DNA of 64,000 bases from Streptomyces sp. NRRL F-2580 (GTDB lineage Bacteria; Actinomycetota; Actinomycetes; Streptomycetales; Streptomycetaceae): contig NZ_JOIR01000022.1 in NCBI RefSeq assembly GCF_000720115.1, positions 1 through 64,000 on the forward strand, written 5' to 3'. The notes under the pieces were generated by a model that did no database searches, had not been told where the DNA came from, and saw nothing but the letters and a program-made list of their open reading frames with translations. A program made the position numbers and the translations under genes. Shown piece by piece: positions 42,268-51,049 of this stretch (within the stretch, counting starts at the first letter, position 1; each line of letters starts with the position of its first letter).

Positions 42268-42930
42268 CTAGAGACTGAGGGCGTCCTCGGCGTTGTCCAT
42301 CCAGGCCGTCACGGAGTTCTTGTCGGGCGAGACGTACAGACCGGGAGTCGACGCCTTCAACGGGGTCTGCTCCAGGTCCGACTCCGTGTTCATGGTCAGC
42401 CCGATCGAGTTGACGGTCTTGCCCTTGCCGTCGTTGGCGCCGCCCATCAGCCCGGCGTACGCCGACTCCCCCGGGTCGAGCCTGATCGCGTCCTCGATTC
42501 CGGGAGCCGTGCCGCGCTCGGTGGCCTGACCGTCCAGGTCCCCGAAGGTCACGATCGGATGCCCCAGTGCCCTGCACGCCTTGGTGCCCTTGTTGGTGAT
42601 CTTCAGCAGGTAGCTGCTCGTCGTGGGCTCCGCCAGGGTCGCGGTGAACTTCACGTCGAAGGTGCTGCACGGGAAGACGTCAAAGTCGGGGTCGGTGGAG
42701 GGCTTCGTCGGCTTCGGCAGCTTCGTCGGCTTCGAGGTCGTCGACGGCTTGGCCGACGCGACCGGCTTGGACGGCGTCGGCGGTGCGGCCGGCGTCGCGG
42801 ACTTCGCCGGGCTCGCGGTCGACCCGCCGGCCCCGCCCCCCGCGGTGTCCTCGGTGGGCCCGCAGGCAGTCAGGGCGGCCAGTGCGGATACGGCGGCGAG
42901 GACGACTGCGGCTCTGCGTACGGTGCTCAT
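42268..42930 (-). CDS. DUF4232-type lipoprotein
   Basis: A 220-residue lipoprotein. The lipobox ALTAC follows a short hydrophobic stretch (VRRAAVVLAAVSALAALTAC). A low-complexity Ala/Ser/Thr/Pro/Lys linker (about 25-78) leads to a beta-rich domain with FDVKFTATLAEPTTSSYLLK, CRALGHPIVTFGDLDGQATE and RLDPGESAYAGLMGG, the DUF4232 layout. Anchored to the outer face of the membrane; function unknown. Start ATG 42930. Confidence 0.85.
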   Translation of the reverse strand: MSTVRRAAVVLAAVSALAALTACGPTEDTAGGGAGGSTASPAKSATPAAPPTPSKPVASAKPSTTSKPTKLPKPTKPSTDPDFDVFPCSTFDVKFTATLAEPTTSSYLLKITNKGTKACRALGHPIVTFGDLDGQATERGTAPGIEDAIRLDPGESAYAGLMGGANDGKGKTVNSIGLTMNTESDLEQTPLKASTPGLYVSPDKNSVTAWMDNAEDALSL

Positions 42931-43115
42931 GGTGTGGTTCCCCCCGATGAGAAGCGCGAAGTGCGCCGCTGGGCTGGGTTGTGGGCTGGGCGTGAGGAGC
43001 TCAGCTGAGCACCAGCGTCCCGCAGAACCTTCACAGCTTGGTGACGGTGTCTTGCCGAGTCCACCACGATCGCCTCGGCGCGCCTCGCCTGCGGCGCGGG
43101 CTAGCATCTGCGTCC

Positions 43116-43988
43116 ATGGTGAGACCCGAGGAGAACGGCCGTCCCCCAGGGGCGGCTTCCGGCGCCTGGCGCGTGACGGTGCTGAAGCAGGAGCGGCGCA
43201 AGGCGGCCCCGTCACCGTACGAGGCGTCGCACCGCCAGGGTCAGCCGCTCGCCCACCGGGACGACCTCCGCGTCCACGGCACCGCAGGAAAGATCAGCTG
43301 CATCGACGCCTCGGGCCGCACCCGCTGGACCACACCCTGTTCCGGCAAGCCCAACGCCGCCCACATATCCCGCGGCCGGGTCCTGGTCACCACGGACTCC
43401 CTCGCGTACACCGCCTGGGGCAACCTCGGCCCCGCCCTGCTGCTCGACCTCGCGGACGGCACCCTCATCACCGAGCTGCGCGGGGAACGCGGCGCGGCCT
43501 TGGGCGGCGGCCGTTTCCTCCTCGGCCTGGAGGGCTACGACGCCTTCGACACCTGGGAGTACGACCGCGACGGCACCCTGGTCGACTCCTGGCGCAGCTA
43601 CGGCCACTACGTCATCGGTACGGGCATCCGCGTCGTCGAGACCGACCGCCGCCTGCCCACCCACAGCCGGGTGGTCCGGCTCCTGCCGGGCGGCACCGTC
43701 GAGCGCGGACCGCTGCTCACCGACCCGCTGACCCCGCGGCCGCTCGTCCTGCCGGACGGCACCATCCTGGTCCTCGACTCCGGGGTGCTACGGGCCGTCA
43801 GCCGACGGCTGGAGGACACCGTCCTCGCCGAACTGCTGCCCGTGGCCCCCGAAGAGATGTGGCGCTACCACGGCCGGCTCCACCAGGCCGGTGACAAGCT
43901 CACGGTGTCCCTCACCGAACGACACCCCGACCGCCCCGGCAAGCACACGGTCCACAGCTGGACCCTCGTCCTCCACCCGCCTCGGTGA
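43116..43988 (+). CDS. Hypothetical beta-propeller-like protein
   Basis: A 290-residue cytoplasmic protein with repeated short beta motifs of the form GTLITELRGERG, DGTLVDSWRSYG, GGTVERGPLLTD and DGTILVLDSGVLRAVS, suggesting a PQQ- or YWTD-like propeller of four to six blades. No signal peptide. The family was not recognised; intact and with typical codon use. Its stop lies 27 bases from the convergent serine hydrolase gene. Start ATG 43116. Confidence 0.65.
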   Translation: MVRPEENGRPPGAASGAWRVTVLKQERRKAAPSPYEASHRQGQPLAHRDDLRVHGTAGKISCIDASGRTRWTTPCSGKPNAAHISRGRVLVTTDSLAYTAWGNLGPALLLDLADGTLITELRGERGAALGGGRFLLGLEGYDAFDTWEYDRDGTLVDSWRSYGHYVIGTGIRVVETDRRLPTHSRVVRLLPGGTVERGPLLTDPLTPRPLVLPDGTILVLDSGVLRAVSRRLEDTVLAELLPVAPEEMWRYHGRLHQAGDKLTVSLTERHPDRPGKHTVHSWTLVLHPPR

Positions 43989-44015
43989 CGAGTTACGGTC
44001 CCCAGGAGAGGCCGT

Positions 44016-45179
44016 TCAGCGGCAGAGGGCCGTGTCCACGACGCTCTCGAGATGCCGGGTGGTCGCCCCGTCGGTCGGGACGGCGGTCACCGCGATGCTG
44101 ACGGCACGCCCGTCTTCGGTGACCCCGCCCCGGGACTCGTACCCCGGGATGTCACCGCCGTGGCCCCAGTAGACACCGCCGCACGACAGCGGCCTGCTCA
44201 TGAGCCCCAGTCCGTAGCCGGCGCCGGTGTCCCCGATGGGGACGGTGGTACGCATCTGGGCCAGCTGGGCCTCCGGGAGGAGGCGCCCTTCGAGGAGCTC
44301 GGTGAGGAACCGGTTGAGGTCGGAGTTGGTGGAGATCATCTGGCCTGCCGCCCAGGCCACGGAGGGGTCGATTTCCGTCATGTCGCGCAGCGGGGCGCCT
44401 GCCGAATCCCGGTGGTAGCCCTTGGGATGGGCTTCTCGGATGGACATGTCGCCGGAGGCGGGGAAGTAGGTGTGGCGCAGCCCGATGGGCTTGATGATGC
44501 GCTGGTCGATCACCTCGGCGAGGGGTCGGCCGGTGACCTTCTGGATGATCAGGCCGGCCACGACGTAGTTCGTGTTGCTGTACGCCCACTTCGCGCCGGG
44601 GTCGAAGGCGGACGCCTGCCGGAAGGCGATGTCGAGGAGGTCGCGGGGTTCGAAGTACCGGTGCTGGAGGATGTCGTCGTCGACGAGGTGTTCGTACTCG
44701 GGAAGTCCGCTGGTGTGCTGGAGGAGTTGGCGGACCTTGATGCGGCTCCCGTCGATGCCCTCTCCACGGACCACCCCCGGCAGGTACGTGTCGACCGTGG
44801 CATCGAGGTCGATCTTCCCTTCGCCGACCAGTTGCAGCGCGACCACGGCGGTGAACGTCTTGGTGCTGCTGCCGATCCGCACCTGACCGTCCCGGGGCAC
44901 CTTCGCACCCGTGGCGAGATCGCCCACCCCTGCCGTGTAGGTGCGGGTGCGGCCCTCACGGTCCTTGACGCTCGCCAGCGCGGCGGGCAGGCCGTCGGAG
45001 TGCACCAGCGCGTTCAGACCCTGCTGGACGGTGTCCGGCCCGGCGGCGGCGGAGGCCGCGGGCGGCACCAGCACACCGATCGTCATGACACCGACGACCA
45101 TCGCGGCCGCGACGGCTCTGCGCCGGCCGCTCCGCTGCCGGCCGGAAGAACCAAACCTTCGCCTTGATGCCTCGTGCAC
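44016..45179 (-). CDS. Secreted class C beta-lactamase-type serine hydrolase
   Basis: A 387-residue exported hydrolase. The basic N-terminus with AVAAAMVVGVMTIGVLVPPA ending ASAAAG is a signal peptide. The penicillin-recognising motifs are SSTK (in IGSSTKTFTAVVAL), YSN (in KWAYSNTNYVVAGL) and HGG (in YWGHGGDIPGYES). This is the family of D-alanyl-D-alanine carboxypeptidases, esterases and class C beta-lactamases; the YSN/HGG set favours a carboxypeptidase or esterase. Start ATG 45179. Confidence 0.92.
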   Translation of the reverse strand: MHEASRRRFGSSGRQRSGRRRAVAAAMVVGVMTIGVLVPPAASAAAGPDTVQQGLNALVHSDGLPAALASVKDREGRTRTYTAGVGDLATGAKVPRDGQVRIGSSTKTFTAVVALQLVGEGKIDLDATVDTYLPGVVRGEGIDGSRIKVRQLLQHTSGLPEYEHLVDDDILQHRYFEPRDLLDIAFRQASAFDPGAKWAYSNTNYVVAGLIIQKVTGRPLAEVIDQRIIKPIGLRHTYFPASGDMSIREAHPKGYHRDSAGAPLRDMTEIDPSVAWAAGQMISTNSDLNRFLTELLEGRLLPEAQLAQMRTTVPIGDTGAGYGLGLMSRPLSCGGVYWGHGGDIPGYESRGGVTEDGRAVSIAVTAVPTDGATTRHLESVVDTALCR

Positions 45180-45463
45180 GAGTCAACTCCTACGGAATCG
45201 TTGGGAACCAGTGGTGTCTACCGGTCCCAGCTTGTCCGGGTGCGGACACCCAAGACGATCCCGCTACCCGCCCGGCCCCTGGTAGGGCTAACCCCCGGTG
45301 CGCCGGGAGTCGGGTCATCCTGCCGGCCTTTGGAACTCCCGAATCTTTTCGGCGGCGGAGAATACCTGTTGCCCGCCCGAGTCAAGCCATCAGGTCATCC
45401 CGGACGGGGCTCCGACCATTCCGGCCACGCGTCGGCCGGCCGGACGGCCGGGCCGTTTCGCGC

Positions 45464-46237
45464 TCAGCCGCGTTCGAACCCGTGCGAGTGGCCGATCACG
45501 GAAAAGCCCCGACGCTCGTACCAGTGGCGCGGCCAGTCCGACGCGTCGGCGGTCAGGAAGCGGGTGGCGCAGCCCTGGTCGGCGGCGAGGCGCAGGGCGG
45601 TGCTGAGGACGGCGTCGGCGTGGCCTTGCCCGAGGTGGGCCTCCGAGGTCATCAGGTCCTCGATCTGGGCCGTGCCGGTCGTCGTGTCGAGGTAGAGGTC
45701 GGCCCATGAGGCGACCTCGCCGTCCGCCGCGCGGGCGCCGATGAAGTGGACTCCGTCGGCCCCGCGGCGGCGCACCTCGCGTCGGTCGACGAGGTGGAGC
45801 AGGACCTCGTCGTCGACGGTCGGGAGGAAACCCCGCCAGCGCCGGGTGAGCGGGATGCGCAGGGCGTCGAGGTCCACTTCCTCCGCGGTGCCGCCGACGG
45901 GTGGCACCGGGCCGGTGTGCAGCATGACCAGGTACGTGGAGTGCGTGTACCCGGCCCGGATCAGCGGCTCGGCACACGCCCTTCCGGCAGCGTCGTCCAG
46001 GACGGAGACCAGCCGGTGCGGCAGGTGCCCCAGGGCCTCCTCCGCGATGGCGGGCAGCGCCTCGGGATCGACCTCGCCGACGGGCGCGTCGATGACGACC
46101 TGGTTGTTCGCACGGAAGTGCGCGAGGGCCTCGTCGTACACGGCGAACCCGCCGGGCAGCTCGACGGAGCGTGCCGCTTGGCGACGGGCGAAGCCCGCCA
46201 GGAACGTGTTGATCTGCTGAAGTTCTGATCCGGGCAT
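45464..46237 (-). CDS. GNAT family N-acetyltransferase
   Basis: A 257-residue protein with an N-terminal helical region and a C-terminal GNAT domain. DLMTSEAHLGQGHADAVLST is the acyl-CoA binding segment (variant of R/QxxGxA) and GCATRFLTADASDWPRHWYE with RRGFSVIGHSHGFER is the closing strand. An internal YLVMLHTGPVPPV suggests a doubled GNAT fold. Substrate unknown. Start ATG 46237. The 280 bp before it towards the hydrolase contains no gene. Confidence 0.85.
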   Translation of the reverse strand: MPGSELQQINTFLAGFARRQAARSVELPGGFAVYDEALAHFRANNQVVIDAPVGEVDPEALPAIAEEALGHLPHRLVSVLDDAAGRACAEPLIRAGYTHSTYLVMLHTGPVPPVGGTAEEVDLDALRIPLTRRWRGFLPTVDDEVLLHLVDRREVRRRGADGVHFIGARAADGEVASWADLYLDTTTGTAQIEDLMTSEAHLGQGHADAVLSTALRLAADQGCATRFLTADASDWPRHWYERRGFSVIGHSHGFERG

Positions 46238-46659
46238 GAGGGGAGCCTACGCATCCGCAGGCCGGGCCCGCCTTCGAATACCCCGGGCCGGGCGTGGACG
46301 GATGAACTGGCCCCTGTGAGGCTCCTGTGAGCGCTGCCGGGATGGACCTCGCTCCCTCATCGCCATCCACGACACCCCCGCCTGCGAGGAACAAGTCGCC
46401 GCGCCGTGACCCGTCTCTTACCGGTCATCTCTCACCGGTCATCGGATCGCCGGCCACCCCGCCGGGAGCGCTCAGTCGACCCGCTCGCGTACGGAGGACT
46501 CGGTGAGGACCTCGCAGTCACCGCCCCGCCCGCCGAACCGTCCGAGGTGGCTCCGCCGACGACCCCGCCGCACGGCCCCGGCCACCGCCACAAGGGGGTT
46601 CCGGAACCGGACCAGTTCCACCCGTTCTGGTCGGTGCCGGAGGCGCCCCCGGCCGGCGG
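46238..46659. other. 420-base gap with a possible C-terminal tail frame
   Basis: A forward frame ending in TAG at 46661-46663 has coding-like third positions from about 46470 (DPLAYGGLGEDLAV to PEPDQFHPFWSVPEAPPAGG). It is Pro-rich and may be the end of a lost gene. No start, ribosome site or family could be assigned. Nothing else is seen in this gap. Confidence 0.3.
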
Positions 46660-47883
46660 CTAGAGCTTCCCCCGGCCGGCCGCGTCGATGAGCAGTTTCG
46701 CGGCCGCCATCGCCCCGTCGGGACGGATCGTGCCGGCCACGGCGCTCGCCCGCGCTGCCGTCTGCGGGCTCAGGGCCGTGGCGAGCGCGGCGGACACGGA
46801 GTCGAAGGTCGGCGTCGGGCCGTAGTGCGCCGCGCCGATGCCGAGCTCGGCCACCCGCGCGGCCCAGTAGGGCTGGTCCGCGATCCGGGGGACCACCACC
46901 TGGGGCGCGCCCGCCCGGGCCGCCGCCGTCGTGGTGCCCGCGCCGCCGTGGTGCACCACGGCGGCCACCCGGGGGAACAACGCCTGCTGGTTGACCTCGC
47001 CGACGACGAAGCAGTCGTCGCCGTCGTCGATCGGGGCCAGGCCCGCCCAGCCGCGGGCGAGCAGAACGCGGCGGCCTTGCGCGCGGCTCGCTTCGGTGGC
47101 CACGCGGGCGATGTCCTTCGGGGCGTGCGCGGCCATGCTGCCGAAGCCCACGTACACCGGCGGTGTGCCCGCGTCCAGGAACGCCTCCAGCTCGTCCGGG
47201 AGCGGGCGGTCGTCGGGCAGGATCCACGCCCCGGTCTGCACCAGGTCGAGATCCGTCATGCCCTGCGAGGGGCACAGCGTCGCGTCGGCCGCCAGCCACG
47301 GCTGGTCGGTGAAGACGTGGTCGCGGACACCGTTCACCGGCGGCAGGCCGATCGCCGCCCGGTGGCCGGCCAGCGCCTCCCCGTACAACGCGTCCACCCT
47401 CCGGGCGTCCTGTTCCCACAGCACCCGGTTGTCGGTCTCGCCCTGCGGGGACGGATCGCCCGGCCGCGCCCCCGGCGGGAAGTGCCGCGACGGCAGTCCG
47501 AAGATGTGGAAGCACGCGAAGACGTACGGGATGCCCAGTTTCTCGGCCACGTCCCGTGCGCCGGCCGGCATCAGACCGGTTGCGAGCAGCACGTCACATC
47601 CCTCGGCTGCCGCGGTGAGCGTGTCGAACCGGGCCGCGACCAGCTCGGGGGCGAGCCGGAACGCGTCCTGCGCCGTGGGTGGCTTCGCACCGGCAACCAC
47701 CGAGTGCACCGTCGGGCCGAGCGGCACCAGCGGTACGCCGACGCGTGCCAGCAGTGTCGCGAACTCCTCGTCCGGCGGCGCGCACACCACCGCCTCCGCG
47801 CCGAGTTCCCGCACGGCCACCGCCAGTCCCGCCAGCGGTTCCACGTCCCCTCGCGACCCCCAGGTCGACAACAACACGCGCAC
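46660..47883 (-). CDS. Macrolide/sterol-type glycosyltransferase (GT1 family)
   Basis: A 407-residue UDP- or dTDP-sugar-dependent GT-B enzyme. The N-terminal VRVLLSTWGSRGDVEPLAGL is the classic opening of the vancomycin/sterol glycosyltransferase group. The C-terminal donor-binding region contains PPVYVGFGSMAAHAP, VVGEVNQQALFPRVAAVVHH with GGAGTTTAAARAGAPQVVVP and DQPYWAARVAELGIGA. HHGGAGT is the signature loop. The acceptor could be a lipid, macrolide or other hydrophobic alcohol; no biosynthetic partner lies nearby. Start GTG 47883. Confidence 0.92.
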   Translation of the reverse strand: MRVLLSTWGSRGDVEPLAGLAVAVRELGAEAVVCAPPDEEFATLLARVGVPLVPLGPTVHSVVAGAKPPTAQDAFRLAPELVAARFDTLTAAAEGCDVLLATGLMPAGARDVAEKLGIPYVFACFHIFGLPSRHFPPGARPGDPSPQGETDNRVLWEQDARRVDALYGEALAGHRAAIGLPPVNGVRDHVFTDQPWLAADATLCPSQGMTDLDLVQTGAWILPDDRPLPDELEAFLDAGTPPVYVGFGSMAAHAPKDIARVATEASRAQGRRVLLARGWAGLAPIDDGDDCFVVGEVNQQALFPRVAAVVHHGGAGTTTAAARAGAPQVVVPRIADQPYWAARVAELGIGAAHYGPTPTFDSVSAALATALSPQTAARASAVAGTIRPDGAMAAAKLLIDAAGRGKL

Positions 47884-47984
47884 TTCGCACTCCCCGTTTC
47901 CGCCGGTTCCGGCTGTGAGCCGCCGATTCTGCGGTACGACCCGGGTCTTGCCGCAAGCCCCCCAGTGCGCTATAAGTTGAGAGT

Positions 47985-48008
47985 GGCAAGGAGAGCGCTC
48001 TCCTTGCC
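47985..48008. promoter_or_regulatory. 24-bp perfect palindrome in a divergent promoter region
   Basis: GGCAAGGAGAGC and its exact complement GCTCTCCTTGCC meet at a CG centre. It lies between the divergent glycosyltransferase and lipoprotein genes, 102 bp from the first. GAGAGCGCTCTC resembles the CG-centred operators of LacI-family regulators such as CebR (GGGAGCGCTCCC). It is followed by a T-rich stretch, so a hairpin terminator is the alternative. Confidence 0.55.
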
Positions 48009-48188
48009 TTTCGTCTTTTCTCCCCCGCGCAGGGTCCCTACGCCGGCTCCGCCGTGCCTTCGGACTGCTCGAGTTCGAGCACCGCGAGGTCTGCGACCGC
48101 GCAGTCTGTCCGGTCAGGTCCGGTCCGTCGGGCGGCCGCGGCGCGTGTGATCATGTCCGTCCGCACATACGCACCTCATGGGGGGACC

Positions 48189-48932
48189 ATGCGCACCCGC
48201 ACCACCACGGCCACGACCGGCCTCGTCGCCGCGTTCACGGCGCTGCTCGTCCTGGGCGGCTGCACCGCGCCGAAGGAGCACCGGGGCACGGCGGTGGACT
48301 CCGCGGCCCCCGTCCCCTCGCAGAGCAGCGCGCCCGGGTCCGCGGCCGGGTCGGGCACGGGGGCGGGGGCCGGGTTCGAGGGGCCCCGGCCGCAGGATCA
48401 GAACCTCCTGGCCTGGACCGGCGATCCCAACGACGCGGGTCACGTCACCGCCCAGTCGGCCGCCGGGATCGGCGGGCGGATCACCCTGGTACGGATCGTC
48501 CTGCGCGAGCAGATCACCTGGTCGAACATCTGGCTCGGCCTGGCCGGCATCGACCCGAACGCGCAGCTCTCCAACTGCTACCTCGGCGTGTACGACGCCA
48601 CCGGCAAGCTCGTCGCGGCCACCCCGGACATCTCGCCCCAGCTGATGACCGACGCCATCGCCAAGCCGCTGGCCCTCGGCAAGCCGTTCACCGCCGCGCC
48701 CGGGACCTATTTCATCGCTCTCCTCCTCAACGGGAACTGGGCGACCAACGCCCTCACCCTGAAGTCCACGGGCGCCGGCATCTCGGTCAATGCCGGTCTG
48801 ACACCGCCCAGCCTCCGGTACAGCACCCTCCTGACCGGTCAGACCTCACTGCCGCCCGCCGTGAACCTCGCCGAGCAGTCCACGAGCACCATCAACACCG
48901 GCTGGGCCAGCCAGTGGTACGCGATCTCCTGA
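48189..48932 (+). CDS. Hypothetical lipoprotein
   Basis: A 247-residue protein with a lipobox (LLVLGGC after VAAFTALLVL), then a Ser/Gly/Ala-rich linker (to about 60) and a beta-rich C-terminal domain containing NIWLGLAGIDPNAQLSNCYL, GVYDATGKLVAATPDISPQL and PGTYFIALLLNGNWATNALT. This resembles carbohydrate- or phage tail-type jelly-roll domains, but I cannot assign a family. Exported and membrane anchored. Start ATG 48189 with a GGGGG site. The palindrome at 47985 lies in its upstream region. Confidence 0.75.
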   Translation: MRTRTTTATTGLVAAFTALLVLGGCTAPKEHRGTAVDSAAPVPSQSSAPGSAAGSGTGAGAGFEGPRPQDQNLLAWTGDPNDAGHVTAQSAAGIGGRITLVRIVLREQITWSNIWLGLAGIDPNAQLSNCYLGVYDATGKLVAATPDISPQLMTDAIAKPLALGKPFTAAPGTYFIALLLNGNWATNALTLKSTGAGISVNAGLTPPSLRYSTLLTGQTSLPPAVNLAEQSTSTINTGWASQWYAIS

Positions 48933-49106
48933 ACCCTCGGCGTGACGACGTCAGGCGAGACCGATCGCGAGCGGGCACGGAGGGAGCCGGGTCGCGGCGA
49001 CCGCCTTCCTACTACATCGCGACGGTGGACGGGCCGCCTGCCTGATGGTCCCGGTGTCCGTGCAGCCGTAGGCGGTATAGGCCGGTGGGTGACCTACGAT
49101 GCCGGC

Positions 49107-49445
49107 ATGAGCGATCGTGCGATGCAGGAACCGACCCTCCTCCTCCTGACCGCGCTCGCGGACGAGCCCCGCCACGGGTACGCGATCGCGCGCGAGGTGG
49201 AGTCGATCTCGGGCGGCCGCGTCACGATGCGGACGGGCACTCTGTACGGGGCCTTGGAGCGGCTCCTCGGCCAAGGCCTGATCGAAGTCCGCGAGGAGCA
49301 GATCGTCGACAGCCGGCTCCGGCGCACCTACGGCCTCACCCCCGCCGGGCGGGAGGGGCTGGCCGCCGAGGTGGAGCGGATCGCCGCCACCGCGCACGAG
49401 GCCGCCCGCCGCCTGGGCGTCTCCGGCAAGGCGGCCACGGCGTGA
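49107..49445 (+). CDS. PadR family transcriptional regulator
   Basis: A 112-residue PadR-type winged-helix protein, close to the short PadR-s2 class. EPTLLLLTALADEPRHGYAI, AREVESISGGRVTMRTGTLY, GALERLLGQGLIEVREE and RRTYGLTPAGREGL are diagnostic. In Streptomyces such genes usually precede an integral membrane protein; here that partner is reduced to 21 codons overlapping the stop. Start ATG 49107; the longer frame to 48942 lacks homology. Confidence 0.92.
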   Translation: MSDRAMQEPTLLLLTALADEPRHGYAIAREVESISGGRVTMRTGTLYGALERLLGQGLIEVREEQIVDSRLRRTYGLTPAGREGLAAEVERIAATAHEAARRLGVSGKAATA

Positions 49446-49507
49446 GCCGTCTCCCGCCGCGCCTGTACCCCGCCGGTTTCGGCCGGCCCTTCGGCGACGA
49501 GACCTGA
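49442..49507 (+). pseudogene. 21-codon stub of the PadR-partner membrane protein
   Basis: GTG 49442 overlaps the PadR stop (GTGA) and encodes VSRLPPRLYPAGFGRPFGDE then T and a stop. It matches the start of the usual partner (M/VSRLxRLYPAAYRxEFGDE). The rest of that protein is missing, so a deletion removed it. Confidence 0.6.
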
Positions 49508-49528
49508 GCCGTGCCCGTGCGGCGGCCG

Positions 49529-50317
49529 TCAGGCGTCGATCGTGCTCACGTTGACGCGGATCTTGGACTGACCGTGGCCGAGTTCCTCCCAGTCGTCCAT
49601 GAAGCGTGCCGCCAGCCCGTGCCGGGCGGCGAGGTCGACGAGGGTCTGGGTGCGGTAGTAGAAGTCCTCGCGCAGCACCTGGTGTTCGACGCCGGTGGTG
49701 CGGTCGAAGGTGAAGTCGAAGTGGCCCCCGGGCGCCAGGACGCGGCCCACGTGGGCGAGGCATTCGTCGATGACGTCGATCGGTGAGTGCGAGAACACGC
49801 TGTGGGCGTGGACGACGTCGAAGTACCCCTCGGGCAGGAAGTCCAGCGTCAGGTTCTTGGTGATCGTCAGGTGCGGAAGCTTGGCCTGGAGCCCGCGTTC
49901 GGTCACGGTGCGCTTCGCCGCGATGAGGATGTCCGGCGAGATGTCGATGCCGTAGTAGTGGCCCGCGTCGAGGTAGTCGATGAAGCGCCAGCCGGCGCGG
50001 AGGTTTCCGCAGCCGATGTCCAGCATGCGCGATCCGGGCTTCAGGCCGTGCCCGAGCAGGTAGTCGAACTGCATCTGCCCGAGTGCGAGCCAGCGTTCGT
50101 GGGTCTGGCTGCCGACGGCCGCCTCCGGGTTGCGCCGGGTGTCCGAGGCCATCACGGCCCGGTAGTAGCTCACGTGGTCGGGGTGTTTGAAGGCCAGCCA
50201 CCGGTCCCGGGCGGCCCGCTTCAGGTACGGCGCGATGCGGTGGGGGCGGCTCGCGGCGTAGCGGACCTTGTGGACGAGGGACTCCCGGTTGGCGGTGAGG
50301 TTCTTCCTGGTGGCCAT
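49529..50317 (-). CDS. Class I SAM-dependent methyltransferase
   Basis: A 262-residue methyltransferase. Motif I is RMLDIGCGNLRAGWRFIDYL, followed by GHYYGIDISPDILIAAKRTV (acidic loop) and YFDVVHAHSVFSHSPIDVID, with a post-motif LAPGGHFDFTFDRTTG. The first 80 residues are basic and helical, likely substrate binding. Substrate unknown. Start ATG 50317. A 23-bp palindrome lies 88-110 bases upstream, the probable operator or promoter region. Confidence 0.9.
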   Translation of the reverse strand: MATRKNLTANRESLVHKVRYAASRPHRIAPYLKRAARDRWLAFKHPDHVSYYRAVMASDTRRNPEAAVGSQTHERWLALGQMQFDYLLGHGLKPGSRMLDIGCGNLRAGWRFIDYLDAGHYYGIDISPDILIAAKRTVTERGLQAKLPHLTITKNLTLDFLPEGYFDVVHAHSVFSHSPIDVIDECLAHVGRVLAPGGHFDFTFDRTTGVEHQVLREDFYYRTQTLVDLAARHGLAARFMDDWEELGHGQSKIRVNVSTIDA

Positions 50318-50404
50318 GAGCACTCCGTATCCGTCGCGGGGCGGACTCCCGACGGGGGCAGGCGCAGCCCTCCGCCGGAAGGATCTTCGGGTTCGGTCCC
50401 CGAA

Positions 50405-50427
50405 CATATGTCGGTGACCGACATATG
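50405..50427. promoter_or_regulatory. 23-bp palindrome upstream of the methyltransferase
   Basis: CATATGTCGG (50405-50414), TGA centre, then CCGACATATG: perfect 10-bp arms. It is AT-richer than the surroundings, with no GC stem typical of terminators here. It lies 26 bases after the SnoaL-like stop and before the methyltransferase start. It resembles a TetR-family operator; the regulator is not adjacent. Confidence 0.65.
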
Positions 50428-50452
50428 CAAACCATCTGACTGCCGTGTGCCG

Positions 50453-50872
50453 TCAGGGGGAGAGGATCGCCGAGGCCGTGGTCCGCCACCCGGCGACCGT
50501 CCTGGCCGCGAGGTACAGCACGCGCACGCGCTGGAATTCGCGTCCGCCCCTGTCGTTGCGCGCCCAGGTCACCTCGATGAGGGCCGACCGCTCGTTCAGC
50601 GCCCGGACTTGGGGATCGAGCGCCGTACTGCCGCCGTAGTCGGCGTCGCGCAGCATCTGCAACTCGTTGGTGAGCGCGGCCGCGAGCGTGTCGTCGGAGG
50701 CGAGCACCACGTGGACGGCGTCGGTGGTCATGGTGATCGGTACGGCGAAGTAGTCGAGCAGCGGCGCCGGGTCGGTACCGCCGGCGGCGGCCACGCCGAT
50801 GAAGGTGCTGACGTACTGGTCGAACCAGGTCCTGGCGTCCGCCTCGACTGCGGAGAGATCCGTGTGCGGCAT
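50453..50872 (-). CDS. SnoaL/NTF2-like protein (DUF6841-type)
   Basis: A 139-residue alpha+beta cone protein. The N-terminal helix DARTWFDQYVSTFIGVAAAG, PLLDYFAVPITMTTDAVHVV, SALIEVTWARNDRGGREFQR and VRVLYLAARTVAGWRTTASA trace the NTF2-like layout seen in polyketide cyclase-like or stress-related proteins in actinobacteria. No catalytic residues assignable. Start ATG 50872. It is followed by the methyltransferase on the same strand, 136 bp away across the palindrome. Confidence 0.72.
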   Translation of the reverse strand: MPHTDLSAVEADARTWFDQYVSTFIGVAAAGGTDPAPLLDYFAVPITMTTDAVHVVLASDDTLAAALTNELQMLRDADYGGSTALDPQVRALNERSALIEVTWARNDRGGREFQRVRVLYLAARTVAGWRTTASAILSP

Positions 50873-51049
50873 GACTTCCTTGCTCTCGTACAGGACCGGG
50901 TGCGGAGGGTCCGAAAGTGTGGGGATTTTTACGATATCGACCAGATTGCCACCGGGCGCGCCGTCGACCTACGCGCCGCGCCCACCGGCCGCAGGCCCCC
51001 ACCCAAGGGCCTCACTCGTCGTCAGTCGCCCTTCGGGCACCATGATGAG

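Noticed and set aside
45174..45709. Forward frames before the GNAT gene
   Set aside because: They lie over the upstream region of the serine hydrolase and opposite the GNAT gene, with no motif.
48951..51002. A 683-codon reverse frame over the PadR-methyltransferase region
   Set aside because: It covers several genes with clear motifs on either strand and is itself low-complexity Arg-rich.
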